A stretch of 64,000 bases of DNA from Micromonospora narathiwatensis (GCF_900089605.1 NZ_LT594324.1:5766001-5830000), one strand, 5' to 3'; shown: positions 33,346 through 42,424, numbered from the stretch's first letter. A program made the numbers and translations. The notes: generated by a model not told the origin, from the letters alone.

Positions 33346-34899
33346 TCAGCTGAAGGCCAGGCCCGTGACGTGCGGCAGCCAGTAGCCGAGGTACGCCCCG
33401 GCGGTCACCTGGTAGGAGAGCTTCCCGTTGACCCAGGCGGTGGAGCCCAGCGGCGCCATCGACGTCTTGGAGAAGGTCAGCGTCTTCGTGCCGGTGATCT
33501 TTCCGGTGCTGTCGTACGCGTAGCCCGTGTAGGTGCCCGGCTGGAAGCCCAGCACCCGGGTCGGGTTGTAGGTGTGCTCGACCGCCTTGCCGAGCAGTTC
33601 CCGGGCCCCGCCCGTCTCCAGCACGAGATAGCCGGCGAGCGCCCCGTTGGTGATGCGGTAGTAGTAGTTCCGCCCGTAGACGCGGATTCGCTGGTCGGCG
33701 TGCGCGATCGACGTCGACGACAGGGTGAGTGACTTCGACCCGGTGATGTTGCCCGAGCTGTCGAAGGTGTAGCCGGTGTGGGTGCCGGCGAAGAACTGCA
33801 CCGTTCCGTCCACGTCCGGGGCGGGGTAGTCGGAGCGCAGCAGATACGCGTCCGTGGCGAACTCCGGCGCCCAGGTCATCTCGTACAGCTTGAGCGACTG
33901 TTCGGTGTGGATGCCGTGGTACTTGAGGTGCGGCGTCGGGCAGCCGATGGAGTAGTTGCTGGCCCAGCGCAGGTTGCGGATCGGGTCGGGCAGGTAGCGA
34001 CGGACGGTGGTGGCGGCGCCGTCGAGGACGTCGGCGGCCCGCTGGTCACTGGTGCCGGCCCAGTAGTCGTACAACCCGTACAGGGCGAAGATGTGGCCGT
34101 TCATCACCCGCTCGCCCCGAACGCTGGCCGATTCGGGGTACTCCTCCAGCCACAGGTGGCCGGCGGTGTCGACCCACACCGCCCAGGGCAGGGCCGGGTC
34201 CGGGGGCAGGGTGAACGCGGCGAAGGTGTTGTCGGCGGCCTCCCGCCACTTCGCGTCCCCGGTGACCTGCCAGAGGCGCGTGAACAGGGACAGCAACACG
34301 CCTTCGGCCATGCCGCTGTACCAGGGGGCCTGGAGGAGGGGCCGGCCCGCGCAGCGGTTGAGGTCGAAGTCGTACGGGTAGAACCACGCCCCCCGGGACT
34401 CCACCCTGCGGTCGATGTTGCGCTGCGCGTTGGCGATCGCCCGGTCCAGGTAGACCTGCTGGCCCGTGTTCAGGTAGGCGGTCACGTTCGACAGCCCCCA
34501 CTGGCCCTGCGCGACCGGGTGGTCCCAGGTCTTCCCGTTGAAGGAGAACATGCGTACGCCCTGGGCGTCGTGGAGCCCCTTGTCGACCAGCGGCGCCGGG
34601 TCGTCGCGGTAGGGCAGGGCCGCGTCGTCCAGTTTGTGGAAGGTGTAGCCGTCGCGCTGGTAGGCGGGCAGCCCGGCGGCGGTGGCCCGGGCCGTCGCCT
34701 GCTGCTTCTTCGCCTTGGCCACGTCCCGGCTGGGGCTGCGCGGGGTGCTGCCGTCGGGCGGCAGGTCACCGCTGGTGACGGAGACGTTGGACGACCGGTC
34801 CGGGCCCGACGGCTGGGCGTGGGCGGGCGCGGCGGTGAGGGTGAGGGTGGCGGCGGCGACGGCCGCGGTCAGGCCGCGACCCACCGTGGTCAGGTTCAT
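33346..34899 (-). CDS. secreted D-glucuronyl C5-epimerase-like protein with tandem C-terminal repeats
   Basis: 517 residues. A Sec signal peptide (MNLTTVGRGLTAAVAAATLT, cleavage after AHA) is followed by a linker, then the epimerase C-terminal alpha/alpha-barrel: WFYPYDFDLNR, QAPWYSGMAEGVLLSLFTRL, GHLWLEEYPE and NGHIFALYGLYDYW. Two related beta-rich repeats of about 60 residues follow (about 367-427 and 450-510), each with GxxTGYxxDSxGxITGxKxLT. C5-epimerases of this family convert glucuronate to iduronate in heparan-type chains; in an actinomycete the natural polymer is unknown. The repeats probably bind a surface glycan. Own ATG with GGGGG upstream. Confidence 0.8.
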   Translation of the reverse strand: MNLTTVGRGLTAAVAAATLTLTAAPAHAQPSGPDRSSNVSVTSGDLPPDGSTPRSPSRDVAKAKKQQATARATAAGLPAYQRDGYTFHKLDDAALPYRDDPAPLVDKGLHDAQGVRMFSFNGKTWDHPVAQGQWGLSNVTAYLNTGQQVYLDRAIANAQRNIDRRVESRGAWFYPYDFDLNRCAGRPLLQAPWYSGMAEGVLLSLFTRLWQVTGDAKWREAADNTFAAFTLPPDPALPWAVWVDTAGHLWLEEYPESASVRGERVMNGHIFALYGLYDYWAGTSDQRAADVLDGAATTVRRYLPDPIRNLRWASNYSIGCPTPHLKYHGIHTEQSLKLYEMTWAPEFATDAYLLRSDYPAPDVDGTVQFFAGTHTGYTFDSSGNITGSKSLTLSSTSIAHADQRIRVYGRNYYYRITNGALAGYLVLETGGARELLGKAVEHTYNPTRVLGFQPGTYTGYAYDSTGKITGTKTLTFSKTSMAPLGSTAWVNGKLSYQVTAGAYLGYWLPHVTGLAFS

Positions 34900-34982
34900 C
34901 GAGATCCCCCGTTCGATTCCGAACGTGGATCCTAGCGGCATTCACCTATCCGTCGACGCCCCCGTCGGCGCGCCGGCCCGGC

Positions 34983-35600
34983 TCAGGAGTAGATGCTCTG
35001 CACGTAGTCCGGGCCGTAGTGGCGTTCGAGGTCCGCGAGGCTCTCCACCGGGGCCTCCACCTCCTTGACCAACCGGGCCCGGGTCGGCAGGACCTCCGGA
35101 CGCCAGGTCTCCGGCTGCCACAGCTCCGACCGGAGGAACGCCTTCGCGCAGTGGTAGAAGATCTGCTCGATGGACACCTCGACGGCCAGCACCGGCCGGT
35201 GCCCCCGGACCATCATGTCGTCGAAGTACGGGGCGTCGCGGACCAGCCGGGCCCGACCGTTGATGCGCAGCGTGTCGGTGCGGCCGGGAATCAGATAGAT
35301 CAGCCCGACGTGCGGGTTGGCCAGGATGTTGCGGTAGCCGTCGGCCCGCCGGTTGCCGGGCCGCTCCGGGATCGCGATGGTCGCCTCGTCCAGCACCTGC
35401 GTGAAGCCGGGCGGGTCGCCCTTCGGCGAGACGTCGCAGCTCCCGTCCGCGCCGGCCGTGGCGACCAGGCAGAACGGCGACGCGGCCAGCCACTCCCGAT
35501 CGCGCGCGTGCAGCACCGTGCGCTCCTTGTCGAGCGACCGGCGGTTGGGCGTGCCGAGCAGCTCGCGCAGTTCCTCCGGTGAGGTGATCTCCGTCGTCAC
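34983..35600 (-). CDS. PPOX-class FMN-binding protein (MSMEG_1061-like)
   Basis: 205 residues with the split-barrel flavin fold: FCLVATAGADGSCDVSPKGD, GLIYLIPGRTDTLRINGRAR, and ILANPHVG. This is a pyridoxamine 5'-phosphate oxidase-related subfamily common in actinomycetes; the substrate is unknown. It lies upstream of the epimerase on the same strand, 83 bases away, so co-transcription is possible, though the epimerase has its own ribosome site. Confidence 0.85.
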   Translation of the reverse strand: MTTEITSPEELRELLGTPNRRSLDKERTVLHARDREWLAASPFCLVATAGADGSCDVSPKGDPPGFTQVLDEATIAIPERPGNRRADGYRNILANPHVGLIYLIPGRTDTLRINGRARLVRDAPYFDDMMVRGHRPVLAVEVSIEQIFYHCAKAFLRSELWQPETWRPEVLPTRARLVKEVEAPVESLADLERHYGPDYVQSIYS

Positions 35601-35763
35601 GACTTCCTCCCCCGTCCGTTGACGTTGCTGGGGATTCCGGCCCGCGACCGGCCGGCGTCCGCCATCGTCAGCCTAGGTGAGCGCGTCGAACGCGAGGTTT
35701 GCCCCCGGGAGCGGCGGGTACGGCCAAGCCGCAGCGCGCTCGGACGCGACCGATGGAGGCCGG

Positions 35764-36270
35764 ATGGAGAGCCGACTGAAGGTGCTGGGTCACCCGCTGC
35801 ACCCGATGCTGGTGATGTTCCCGGTGGCGCTCCTGATCACCGCGGTGATCTTCGATGTGGTCGACGCCGCCGGTGGGCCGAACTACCTGGCCGAGGCCGC
35901 GTACTGGAACATCGCGGTCGGCCTGATCGGCGGCCTGCTGGCCGCGGCGGCCGGCTCGGTCGACCTGTTCGCCCTCCCCGCCGGCACCCGCGCCAAACGG
36001 GTCGGGCTCACCCACGCCGCCGCGAACCTCGCGGTGATCCTGCTCTTCGCCGCGGTCTGGGTGGTTCGGCTGAACGCCGACTCCCGGGCCGCCGGGGGAG
36101 CCCTGATCGCCATCGAGGTGGTCGCCGTGGCGATTCTCGGAATCGGCGCCTGGCTCGGCGGCGAGCTGGTGGACCGGCTGGGCGTGGGCGTCGACCAGGA
36201 GGCCGACCTGAACGCCCCAAGCTCGCTGCGACCCTCCTCGGCGCCCCAGCGGATCGGAGACGTGCGATGA
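35764..36270 (+). CDS. DUF2231 membrane protein
   Basis: 168 residues with four hydrophobic segments: PMLVMFPVALLITAVIFDVV, WNIAVGLIGGLLAAAAGSVD, LTHAAANLAVILLFAAVWVV and GALIAIEVVAVAILGIGAWL. The short motif GHPLHPMLVMFPVALL near the N-terminus identifies DUF2231; its two His could bind metal or haem. GGAGG precedes the ATG. Overlaps the Hsp20 gene by four bases. Confidence 0.8.
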   Translation: MESRLKVLGHPLHPMLVMFPVALLITAVIFDVVDAAGGPNYLAEAAYWNIAVGLIGGLLAAAAGSVDLFALPAGTRAKRVGLTHAAANLAVILLFAAVWVVRLNADSRAAGGALIAIEVVAVAILGIGAWLGGELVDRLGVGVDQEADLNAPSSLRPSSAPQRIGDVR

Positions 36271-36803
36271 CCGAACAGAGCGGCGGCCGGGGCTGGCGCG
36301 GCCGGTACCAGGGCTGGGACCCGATGGGCGAGCTGCAGTCCCTGCGGTCCGAGCTGAGCCGGCTGGTCGGTGGCCGGTCCGGCCCGCCGGAGGTCGAGGT
36401 GGGTGAGGTCGCCGACGGCTGGGAGGTGGTCGTTCGGCTGCCCGGCGTGGCGCCCGAGGAGGTGGCCGTCGAGCTGGACGACCGGGAACTGTGCGTACGG
36501 GCCCGCTCGGAGGCCGAGGTGAACGCCGACCAGGGCATCCCGGGCGGCCTGCAGACGCGGGGTTTCGAGTATCGGGTGGACCTGCCGTCCAGGGTGGACC
36601 CGGACCGGATCGACGCGGTCATGGACCACGGCCTGCTGCGGGTACGGCTGCCCCGGGCGTCCCGGCCCGCGCCGCGCACCATCACCGTCGGCCGCGCCGG
36701 CCCCCACGCCGCCACCGGGGGTACGCGGATCCTGGCCGACCCGGCCGCCGACCGGGAGCTGCACCACCCGGACACCACGCTCGACGAGATCGATCGGCCG
36801 TAG
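36267..36803 (+). CDS. Hsp20/alpha-crystallin small heat-shock protein
   Basis: 178 residues. The alpha-crystallin domain runs from about 45 to 140 with WEVVVRLPGVAPEEVAVELD and GLLRVRLPR, the latter close to the GxLxVxxP motif. A proline-rich tail follows. It would hold unfolded proteins during stress. ATG overlaps the DUF2231 stop (ATGA). Confidence 0.88.
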   Translation: MTEQSGGRGWRGRYQGWDPMGELQSLRSELSRLVGGRSGPPEVEVGEVADGWEVVVRLPGVAPEEVAVELDDRELCVRARSEAEVNADQGIPGGLQTRGFEYRVDLPSRVDPDRIDAVMDHGLLRVRLPRASRPAPRTITVGRAGPHAATGGTRILADPAADRELHHPDTTLDEIDRP

Positions 36804-36810
36804 TGGTCGC

Positions 36811-37917
36811 GTGACCAGCCCGTCCGTGCTCGGCCCGGTCGGCGAGCGGGTGCCCGACGTCGAGCGGATCGCCGTGCTGCGGGCGAACGCGCTCGGCGAC
36901 TTCATCTTCATCCTGCCCGCGCTGGCGGCGCTGCGGGCCGCGTACCCCGGGGCGGAGATCGTGCTGCTCGGCGCGCCGTGGCACGCGGCGCTCTGGCGCG
37001 ACCGCCCCGGCCCGGTGGACCGGGTGCTGGTGGTGCCCGCCGCGCCCGGCATCCGCGACGCCGGCCCGGGTGAGCCGCCGGCGGAGCTGGCGGACTTCCT
37101 GGCGGCGGCCCGCGCGGAGCGTTTCGACCTGGCACTGCAGCTGCACGGCGGCGGGGCCAACTCCAACCCGCTGGTCGCCGGTCTGGGCGCGCGGGTCACC
37201 GCCGGTCTGCGGGCCGAGGACGCGCCGCCGCTGGACCGCTGGATCCGGTACGTCTACTACCAGCACGAGGTGATCCGCTACCTGGAGGTGGTGGCCCTGG
37301 TCGGGGCGGCGGCGACCACGATCCTGCCGGCCCTGGCCGTCACCGAGGCCGACCGGGCCGAGGCCCGCGAGGTGCTCGGCGAGCCGACCCGCCGCCGCGT
37401 GGCGCTGCACCCGGGGGCGACCGACACCCGGCGGCGGTGGCCGCCCGAGCGCTTCGGCGACGTCGCCCGCGCGCTGGTCGGCGACGGGTACGAGGTGCTG
37501 GTCACCGGCACCCCCGCCGAGCGGGAGACGGTCGACGCGGTGGTCGCGGCGGCCGGCGTCCCGCTCCGCCCGCAGGTCGGCACGCTCAGCCTCGGCGGGC
37601 TGGCCGCCGGCTACGCGGACTGCGCGCTGGTGATCTCCAACGACACCGGGCCGCTGCACCTGGCCGGCGCGGTCGGCGCCCCGACGGTGGGGGTCTACTG
37701 GATCGGCAACCTGATCAACGGGGCGACGCCGATGCGCGCCCGGCACCGCCCGATCGCCGCCTGGACCACGCACTGCCCGGTCTGCGGCGTCGACTGCACC
37801 CCCGGGATCTACCCGCACCGGCCGGGCGACGGCGACTGCCCGCACCGGGACTCGTTCGTCGCCGACGTTCCGGTGATCGAGGTCGTCGAGGCCGCCCGCG
37901 AGCTGCTGGCGGGCTGA
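36811..37917 (+). CDS. GT9 heptosyltransferase-like glycosyltransferase
   Basis: 368 residues, family 9 (ADP-heptose transferase) fold: IAVLRANALGDFIFILPALA at the N-terminus, VALHPGATDTRRRWPPERFG and LVISNDTGPLHLAGAVGAPT in the donor domain. The C-terminus has a Cys cluster (CPVCGVDC and later DGDCPH) that may bind metal. The acceptor is unknown. GTG start eight bases after the Hsp20 stop. With the GT2 and HldE genes it forms a heptose-type sugar cluster. The 3' end overlaps the convergent GT2 gene by 109 bases. Confidence 0.85.
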   Translation: MTSPSVLGPVGERVPDVERIAVLRANALGDFIFILPALAALRAAYPGAEIVLLGAPWHAALWRDRPGPVDRVLVVPAAPGIRDAGPGEPPAELADFLAAARAERFDLALQLHGGGANSNPLVAGLGARVTAGLRAEDAPPLDRWIRYVYYQHEVIRYLEVVALVGAAATTILPALAVTEADRAEAREVLGEPTRRRVALHPGATDTRRRWPPERFGDVARALVGDGYEVLVTGTPAERETVDAVVAAAGVPLRPQVGTLSLGGLAAGYADCALVISNDTGPLHLAGAVGAPTVGVYWIGNLINGATPMRARHRPIAAWTTHCPVCGVDCTPGIYPHRPGDGDCPHRDSFVADVPVIEVVEAARELLAG

Positions 37918-38771
37918 CCGGCGAGGACGACCTCCCACGCCTCCACCTCACGTTCGGTGACGGTGGTCGGCGACTCCAGGTGGTAGGCCCCGCTGGGCAG
38001 CACGCCCGCGCCGCCGTGGCGCTCCAGCACCGCGAGCTGCGCGGCCACGTCCTCGCCCTGGTGCCGCTCCTGCAACCGCCGCCAGAACTCGAAGCCGCCG
38101 GAGTCGACCAGCTTGGCCCGGTCGTAGAGCACGCACCCGCCGATCCAGGAGACCTTGTACGCCCGCCAGGCCCCCACCGGCAGCCGCAGCTTCGCGGTGA
38201 CGTGCAGCAGGTTCGCCGCCGGGTGGATGGCCGCGCGCTGCCACTGTGGGGTGCCGGGGCGGATCCGCTCGGGTACGGGTCGGCCGTGCCACTCCTCGTA
38301 GTGGACGTGCGTCTCGGGGCGTACGTCGTCGAGGTAGGAGAGGCCGTGCACCGCGTTGCCGACGAACCCGCAGCCCAGCTCCCCGATCGCGGTGACCAGC
38401 CGGGACAGCGTGCCCGGTTCCAGCCAGACGTCGTCGTCGAGACAGAGCACGTACCGGGCCGTCGACCGGTCCAGCAGGTACGCCCGGTGCTCGGCCAGCC
38501 CGCGCCGGGGCAGCCGCCGGGTGAGCAGCACCGGATGGCCCTGGTGGCGCAGCGCCCGGACCATGGTGGCCGCCGCCGGGTGGGCGTACGCGGGCTCGCC
38601 GTCGGACTGGTCGCTGACCACCACCCCGAAGTCGGGTACGCCCTCCTGGGCGGCCAGCCCGGAGAGGGTGACCGCCAGCTCCGCCGGGCGGTTACGGGTG
38701 GGGATCAGCACGTCGAGCTGCCGGGGACGGCGGAACCGCTCCGGCGTGTCGAGATCGAGCGGCCGGTTCAC
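37809..38771 (-). CDS. GT2 family glycosyltransferase
   Basis: 320 residues with a GT-A fold: QLDVLIPTRNRPAELAVTLS binds the nucleotide, CLDDDVWLEP contains the DxD metal site, and GWRAYKVSWIGGCVLYDRAK lies in the acceptor part. The last 35 residues overlap the GT9 gene on the other strand and are low-complexity, so the true end may be functional only to about residue 285. It lies directly downstream of hldE (4-base overlap), suggesting one transcript. Confidence 0.82.
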   Translation of the reverse strand: MNRPLDLDTPERFRRPRQLDVLIPTRNRPAELAVTLSGLAAQEGVPDFGVVVSDQSDGEPAYAHPAAATMVRALRHQGHPVLLTRRLPRRGLAEHRAYLLDRSTARYVLCLDDDVWLEPGTLSRLVTAIGELGCGFVGNAVHGLSYLDDVRPETHVHYEEWHGRPVPERIRPGTPQWQRAAIHPAANLLHVTAKLRLPVGAWRAYKVSWIGGCVLYDRAKLVDSGGFEFWRRLQERHQGEDVAAQLAVLERHGGAGVLPSGAYHLESPTTVTEREVEAWEVVLAGQPASSSRAASTTSITGTSATNESRCGQSPSPGRCG

Positions 38772-40651
38772 GTCGGGCTGCCCGTCCCCTCGCCGACCGG
38801 CGGGGCGACCGAATGCGCCCGGATCCGGTCGATGATCGCCGAGGTGGAGCGGTCCGGCACGTACCCGAGGGTGCGGACCTGCCCGCCGAGCCGGCGCACC
38901 AGCGGTGCCTCGGGCACCATCTCCGGCGGGTAGTCGCCGCCCTTGACGTACACGTCGGGGCGCACCGCCTCGATCAGCTTCGCCGGCGAGTCCTCCTCGA
39001 AGACCACCACGTGGTCGACGCACTCCAGCGCGGCGAGCAGCGCGGTCCGGTCCTCGACCGGGTTGACCGGCCGGTCCGGCCCCTTGAGCCGGCGTACGCT
39101 GCCGTCGGAGTTGACCGCCACGATCAGCAGGTCGCCGAGCGCGCGGGCCTGGGTCAGGTAGCGGACGTGCCCCGGGTGCAGCACGTCGAAGCAGCCGTTC
39201 GTGAAGACGATCGACCGGCCCGCCCGGCGGTGCTCCGCGACGAGCGCGCTCAGCTCGTCCGTGCCGACCAGCGTCGAGTGGCCGGTCTCCTCCGCCCCGG
39301 CGCCCAGCGCGTCGAGCAGGTCCTCCCGCCGGCACACACAGGTGCCGGTGTCGGAGACGGTGATGGTGGCGGCGAGCTGGGCGAGCTGGGCGGCGGTCGG
39401 CAGGCTCGCCTCCGCCGCCAGCGCCAGGGTCATCGCGGCCAGGTACGCGTCCCCCGCGCCTACCGCGTGGCTGGCCGGGACCGGGGTGCTGTGGCTGCGG
39501 CGGCGCTCGCCGTCGGCCCCGCCGACCACCGCGCCCTCGGTGTCCAGGGTCACCGCCACCACGTCCGCGCCGGTGTGCGCGTGCAACTCGGCCAGGCGGG
39601 ACTCGGCCAGCACCGCCCGGTCGACGCCCTCGCCGGCCACCGCGTTGACGGTGACGCCGGTGCCGGTGACGCTGAGCCCGTCCCCGGTCAGCGCGACCCG
39701 GTCCTCGCCGGGGGTCGGTTCACCGGTCGGCCCGGTGACCGGGCCGGGCCCGTCGGTGGTCGGGGTGCCGGCGGACGCGCCGGGCCCGTCGGCGGACGGC
39801 GCGCCGGAGGTCGGGTGCGGGGTGCCCGGAGCCCGCTCGCCGGCCCCGCCCGGCGCCGCCCCGACGACCATCTCGGACGGGCCGTCGGTCGGTTCGGCCG
39901 GATCGAGGTGCAGGTCACCGGCGGTGGCGCCGCGCGCCGCCGTACGGTTCCCGCCGGCGAAGCCGGCCGCCGCGCGAGCCAGCAGCCGGGTCGCCTCGGC
40001 GAAGCTCGGGGTCACCACGGTGGGGTTGAGGCCGCGCCAGTCGGCCAGGTCGTGCGCGTCGAGCGCCACGGTGGCGTAGCGGTCCCGGTTGGCGACCAGC
40101 CAGGCGCGCAGCGCCCTCGGCAGCGCGCCCAGGCCGTAGTCGCAGACGACCAGGGTGAGTGGCTGCCCGGCGGATGCGGCCCGCAGCTCCTCGGTCGCGC
40201 AGTGCAGCGCGGTGAGCAGGCGGGCCACCCCGTCGTCGTCGAGGGCGTCGTCCGGCTCGCCGGAGTCCTCGCGGAGCAGGATCTGGTTGCCGGCGAGCAT
40301 TCGTCGTTTCACCGGGGTCGGCCGGCCGTGCTGGTTGACCGTACGGTCCCAGACGCCGGCACGGTCGAGGCAGTCGTGCAGTTCGTCGCCGGCCGCGTCG
40401 GCACCGACCGGGGCCACCAGCACGGCGCGCCCGCCGAGGGCGGAGACGTTGACGGCGGTGTTCGCCGCGCCGCCGGCCGCGGAGATGCGCCGGCGCAGGG
40501 TGAGGACCGGTGCGGGGGCCTCACGGCAGAGCCGCTCGGACTCCGCGAACCGCCACTCGTCCAGCATGGCGTCGCCGACGACCAGCACGGGACGCCCCTG
40601 CCAGCTCTCCACGACGGTGGCGAGCCGGCGTTCTTCCGCTGCTCCTGCCAT
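38768..40651 (-). CDS. hldE: bifunctional heptose 7-phosphate kinase/heptose 1-phosphate adenylyltransferase
   Basis: 627 residues. The N-terminal PfkB-type kinase has ISAAGGAANTAVNVSALGG and ends in HAVGAGDAYLAAMTLALA; the C-terminal adenylyltransferase has FTNGCFDVLHPGHVRYL and KGGDYPPEMVPEA. Together they make ADP-heptose from heptose 7-phosphate. The kinase is split by a Gly/Pro/Thr-rich insert at about 231-345, absent from E. coli HldE (477 residues). The other pathway genes (isomerase, phosphatase, epimerase) are not here. GGGAAAAC precedes the ATG. Confidence 0.9.
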   Translation of the reverse strand: MAGAAEERRLATVVESWQGRPVLVVGDAMLDEWRFAESERLCREAPAPVLTLRRRISAAGGAANTAVNVSALGGRAVLVAPVGADAAGDELHDCLDRAGVWDRTVNQHGRPTPVKRRMLAGNQILLREDSGEPDDALDDDGVARLLTALHCATEELRAASAGQPLTLVVCDYGLGALPRALRAWLVANRDRYATVALDAHDLADWRGLNPTVVTPSFAEATRLLARAAAGFAGGNRTAARGATAGDLHLDPAEPTDGPSEMVVGAAPGGAGERAPGTPHPTSGAPSADGPGASAGTPTTDGPGPVTGPTGEPTPGEDRVALTGDGLSVTGTGVTVNAVAGEGVDRAVLAESRLAELHAHTGADVVAVTLDTEGAVVGGADGERRRSHSTPVPASHAVGAGDAYLAAMTLALAAEASLPTAAQLAQLAATITVSDTGTCVCRREDLLDALGAGAEETGHSTLVGTDELSALVAEHRRAGRSIVFTNGCFDVLHPGHVRYLTQARALGDLLIVAVNSDGSVRRLKGPDRPVNPVEDRTALLAALECVDHVVVFEEDSPAKLIEAVRPDVYVKGGDYPPEMVPEAPLVRRLGGQVRTLGYVPDRSTSAIIDRIRAHSVAPPVGEGTGSPT

Positions 40652-40747
40652 GTTTTCCCGGGTCCCCCGCGTCGGTCCGGCCAAACCTGCCCGCGTCGGG
40701 ACGGGATTCGGCGGGCATGTTCTGCGGGAGGTGGGAAAGCGGGCGCA

Positions 40748-42424
40748 ATGACTGCCCAGGCCCACGGTCGTCCCGTGCTGAACGCCCGTCAGATCCGCCT
40801 GCTGATGTTCGGTCTGATGACCGGGATGCTGCTGGCGGCGCTGGACCAGACCATCGTCGGTACGGCGCTGCCCACGATCGTCGGTCAGCTGGGCGGGATC
40901 AACCACTACTCGTGGGTGGTCACCGCGTACCTGCTCGCCTCCACCGCCTCGACCCCGCTGTACGGCAAGATGGCCGACCTGCGCGGGCGTCGCCCGGTGT
41001 TCCTCTTCTCGATCGGCACGTTCCTGGTCGGCTCGCTGCTGGCCGGCCTGTCGCAGAACATGACCCAGCTGATCCTCACCCGGGGCGTGCAGGGGTTGGG
41101 CGCCGGTGGCCTGATGACGCTGGCCTTCACCATCATCTCGGACGTGGTCAGCCCCCGGGAGCGTGGCCGCTACCAGGGGCTCTTCGGCGCGGTGTTCGGC
41201 CTGTCCTCGGTGGCCGGCCCGCTGGTCGGCGGCTACTTCGCGCAGACCAACTGGCGCTGGATCTTCTACATCAACGTGCCGCTGGCGATTCTGGCCATCG
41301 TGGTGTGCTACCACGTCATGCGGTTGATCCCGTTCCAGCGGCGGCAGCACGCCATCGACTGGCTCGGGGCGTTGCTGCTCGTCGCCGGGGTGAGCAGCCT
41401 GCTCCTGGCGTTGAGCTGGGGCGGCACCCAGTACGCCTGGGGCTCCGGCGTGATCATCGGGCTGTTCGTGGCCGGGGCGGTGCTGGGCGTGCTCTTCGTC
41501 CTTCAGGAGGCCCGGGTGAGCGAGCCGATCCTGCCGCTGCGGCTGTTCCGCAGCGGCACGTTCGCGTTGGCCAACTCGGCGGGCTTCGTGCTCGGTCTGG
41601 TGATGTTCGGGTCGATCATCTTCATCCCGCTCTACCTTCAGATCGTCAAGGGCGCCTCGCCGACCCGTAGCGGTCTGCTGATGCTGCCGATGATGGCCGG
41701 CATCATCGTCACCTCGGTGCTGACCGGCCGGGCGATGAGCCGGATCGGGCGTTACAAGTGGTTCCCGGTGGCCGGCTCGGCGGTGCTGGTCGCCGGCATG
41801 CTGCTCTTCCGGCAGCTCCAGGTGGCCACCTCGGTCTGGGCGGCGTTCGGCTACATGGTGGTGATCGGCGTCGGGCTGGGCCTGTGCATGCAGTCGCTGA
41901 TCCTCGCGGTGCAGAACGCGGTGGACCCGCGGGACCTGGGGGCCGGTACGTCGTCGGCGACCTTCTTCCGCTCGCTGGGCGGCTCGTTCGGCGTGGCGAT
42001 CCTCGGCGCGGTGCTGTCGTCGCAGCTCACCGGGCAGCTCTCCAGCCGGCTGCCGGCCGCGATCGCGCAGCTTCCGCCGGCGGAGCAGGCGGCGGTGGCG
42101 GCCCGTGGCGGCACCAAGATCTCGATCAACGAACCGGCGACCATTCTCGCCCTGCCCGCCCCGGTCCGGTCCGCGATCCAGGCCGCGTTCGTCGAGTCGT
42201 TGCACCTGGTCTTCCTGACCACCGGGCTGATCGCCATCATCGCGGTGCTGGTCACCCTGGCCCTGCCGAACCACCAGCTGCGGGGCACCGGTCCGCAGGG
42301 CGCGACCGGCGGCGCGGACCCGCTCGGCGGGAAGGCCGCCGCGGCCGGCGGCAAGCCGCTGACCAAGGAGTCGAAGGATGAGGCCGCCGCCGACATGGAG
42401 TCGAAGTCGCAGACGATGCTCTGA
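40748..42424 (+). CDS. 14-TM MFS drug exporter (DHA2/EmrB-QacA type)
   Basis: 558 residues with about 14 membrane helices. LDQTIVGTALPTIVGQLGG is the DHA2 motif D1, GKMADLRGRRPVFLF is motif A, and GLFGAVFGLSSVAGPLVGGY is motif C of proton-driven exporters. The cytosolic tail is charged. It probably exports a toxic compound or antibiotic; no regulator is adjacent. Divergent from hldE. The ATG has GGGAGG about 16 bases upstream and a weak GGGCGC nearer. Confidence 0.88.
   Translation: MTAQAHGRPVLNARQIRLLMFGLMTGMLLAALDQTIVGTALPTIVGQLGGINHYSWVVTAYLLASTASTPLYGKMADLRGRRPVFLFSIGTFLVGSLLAGLSQNMTQLILTRGVQGLGAGGLMTLAFTIISDVVSPRERGRYQGLFGAVFGLSSVAGPLVGGYFAQTNWRWIFYINVPLAILAIVVCYHVMRLIPFQRRQHAIDWLGALLLVAGVSSLLLALSWGGTQYAWGSGVIIGLFVAGAVLGVLFVLQEARVSEPILPLRLFRSGTFALANSAGFVLGLVMFGSIIFIPLYLQIVKGASPTRSGLLMLPMMAGIIVTSVLTGRAMSRIGRYKWFPVAGSAVLVAGMLLFRQLQVATSVWAAFGYMVVIGVGLGLCMQSLILAVQNAVDPRDLGAGTSSATFFRSLGGSFGVAILGAVLSSQLTGQLSSRLPAAIAQLPPAEQAAVAARGGTKISINEPATILALPAPVRSAIQAAFVESLHLVFLTTGLIAIIAVLVTLALPNHQLRGTGPQGATGGADPLGGKAAAAGGKPLTKESKDEAAADMESKSQTML

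Noticed and set aside
38813..40747. Open plus-strand extension upstream of the MFS exporter
   Set aside because: Antisense to hldE; MFS sequence begins only at 40748 with its own start.
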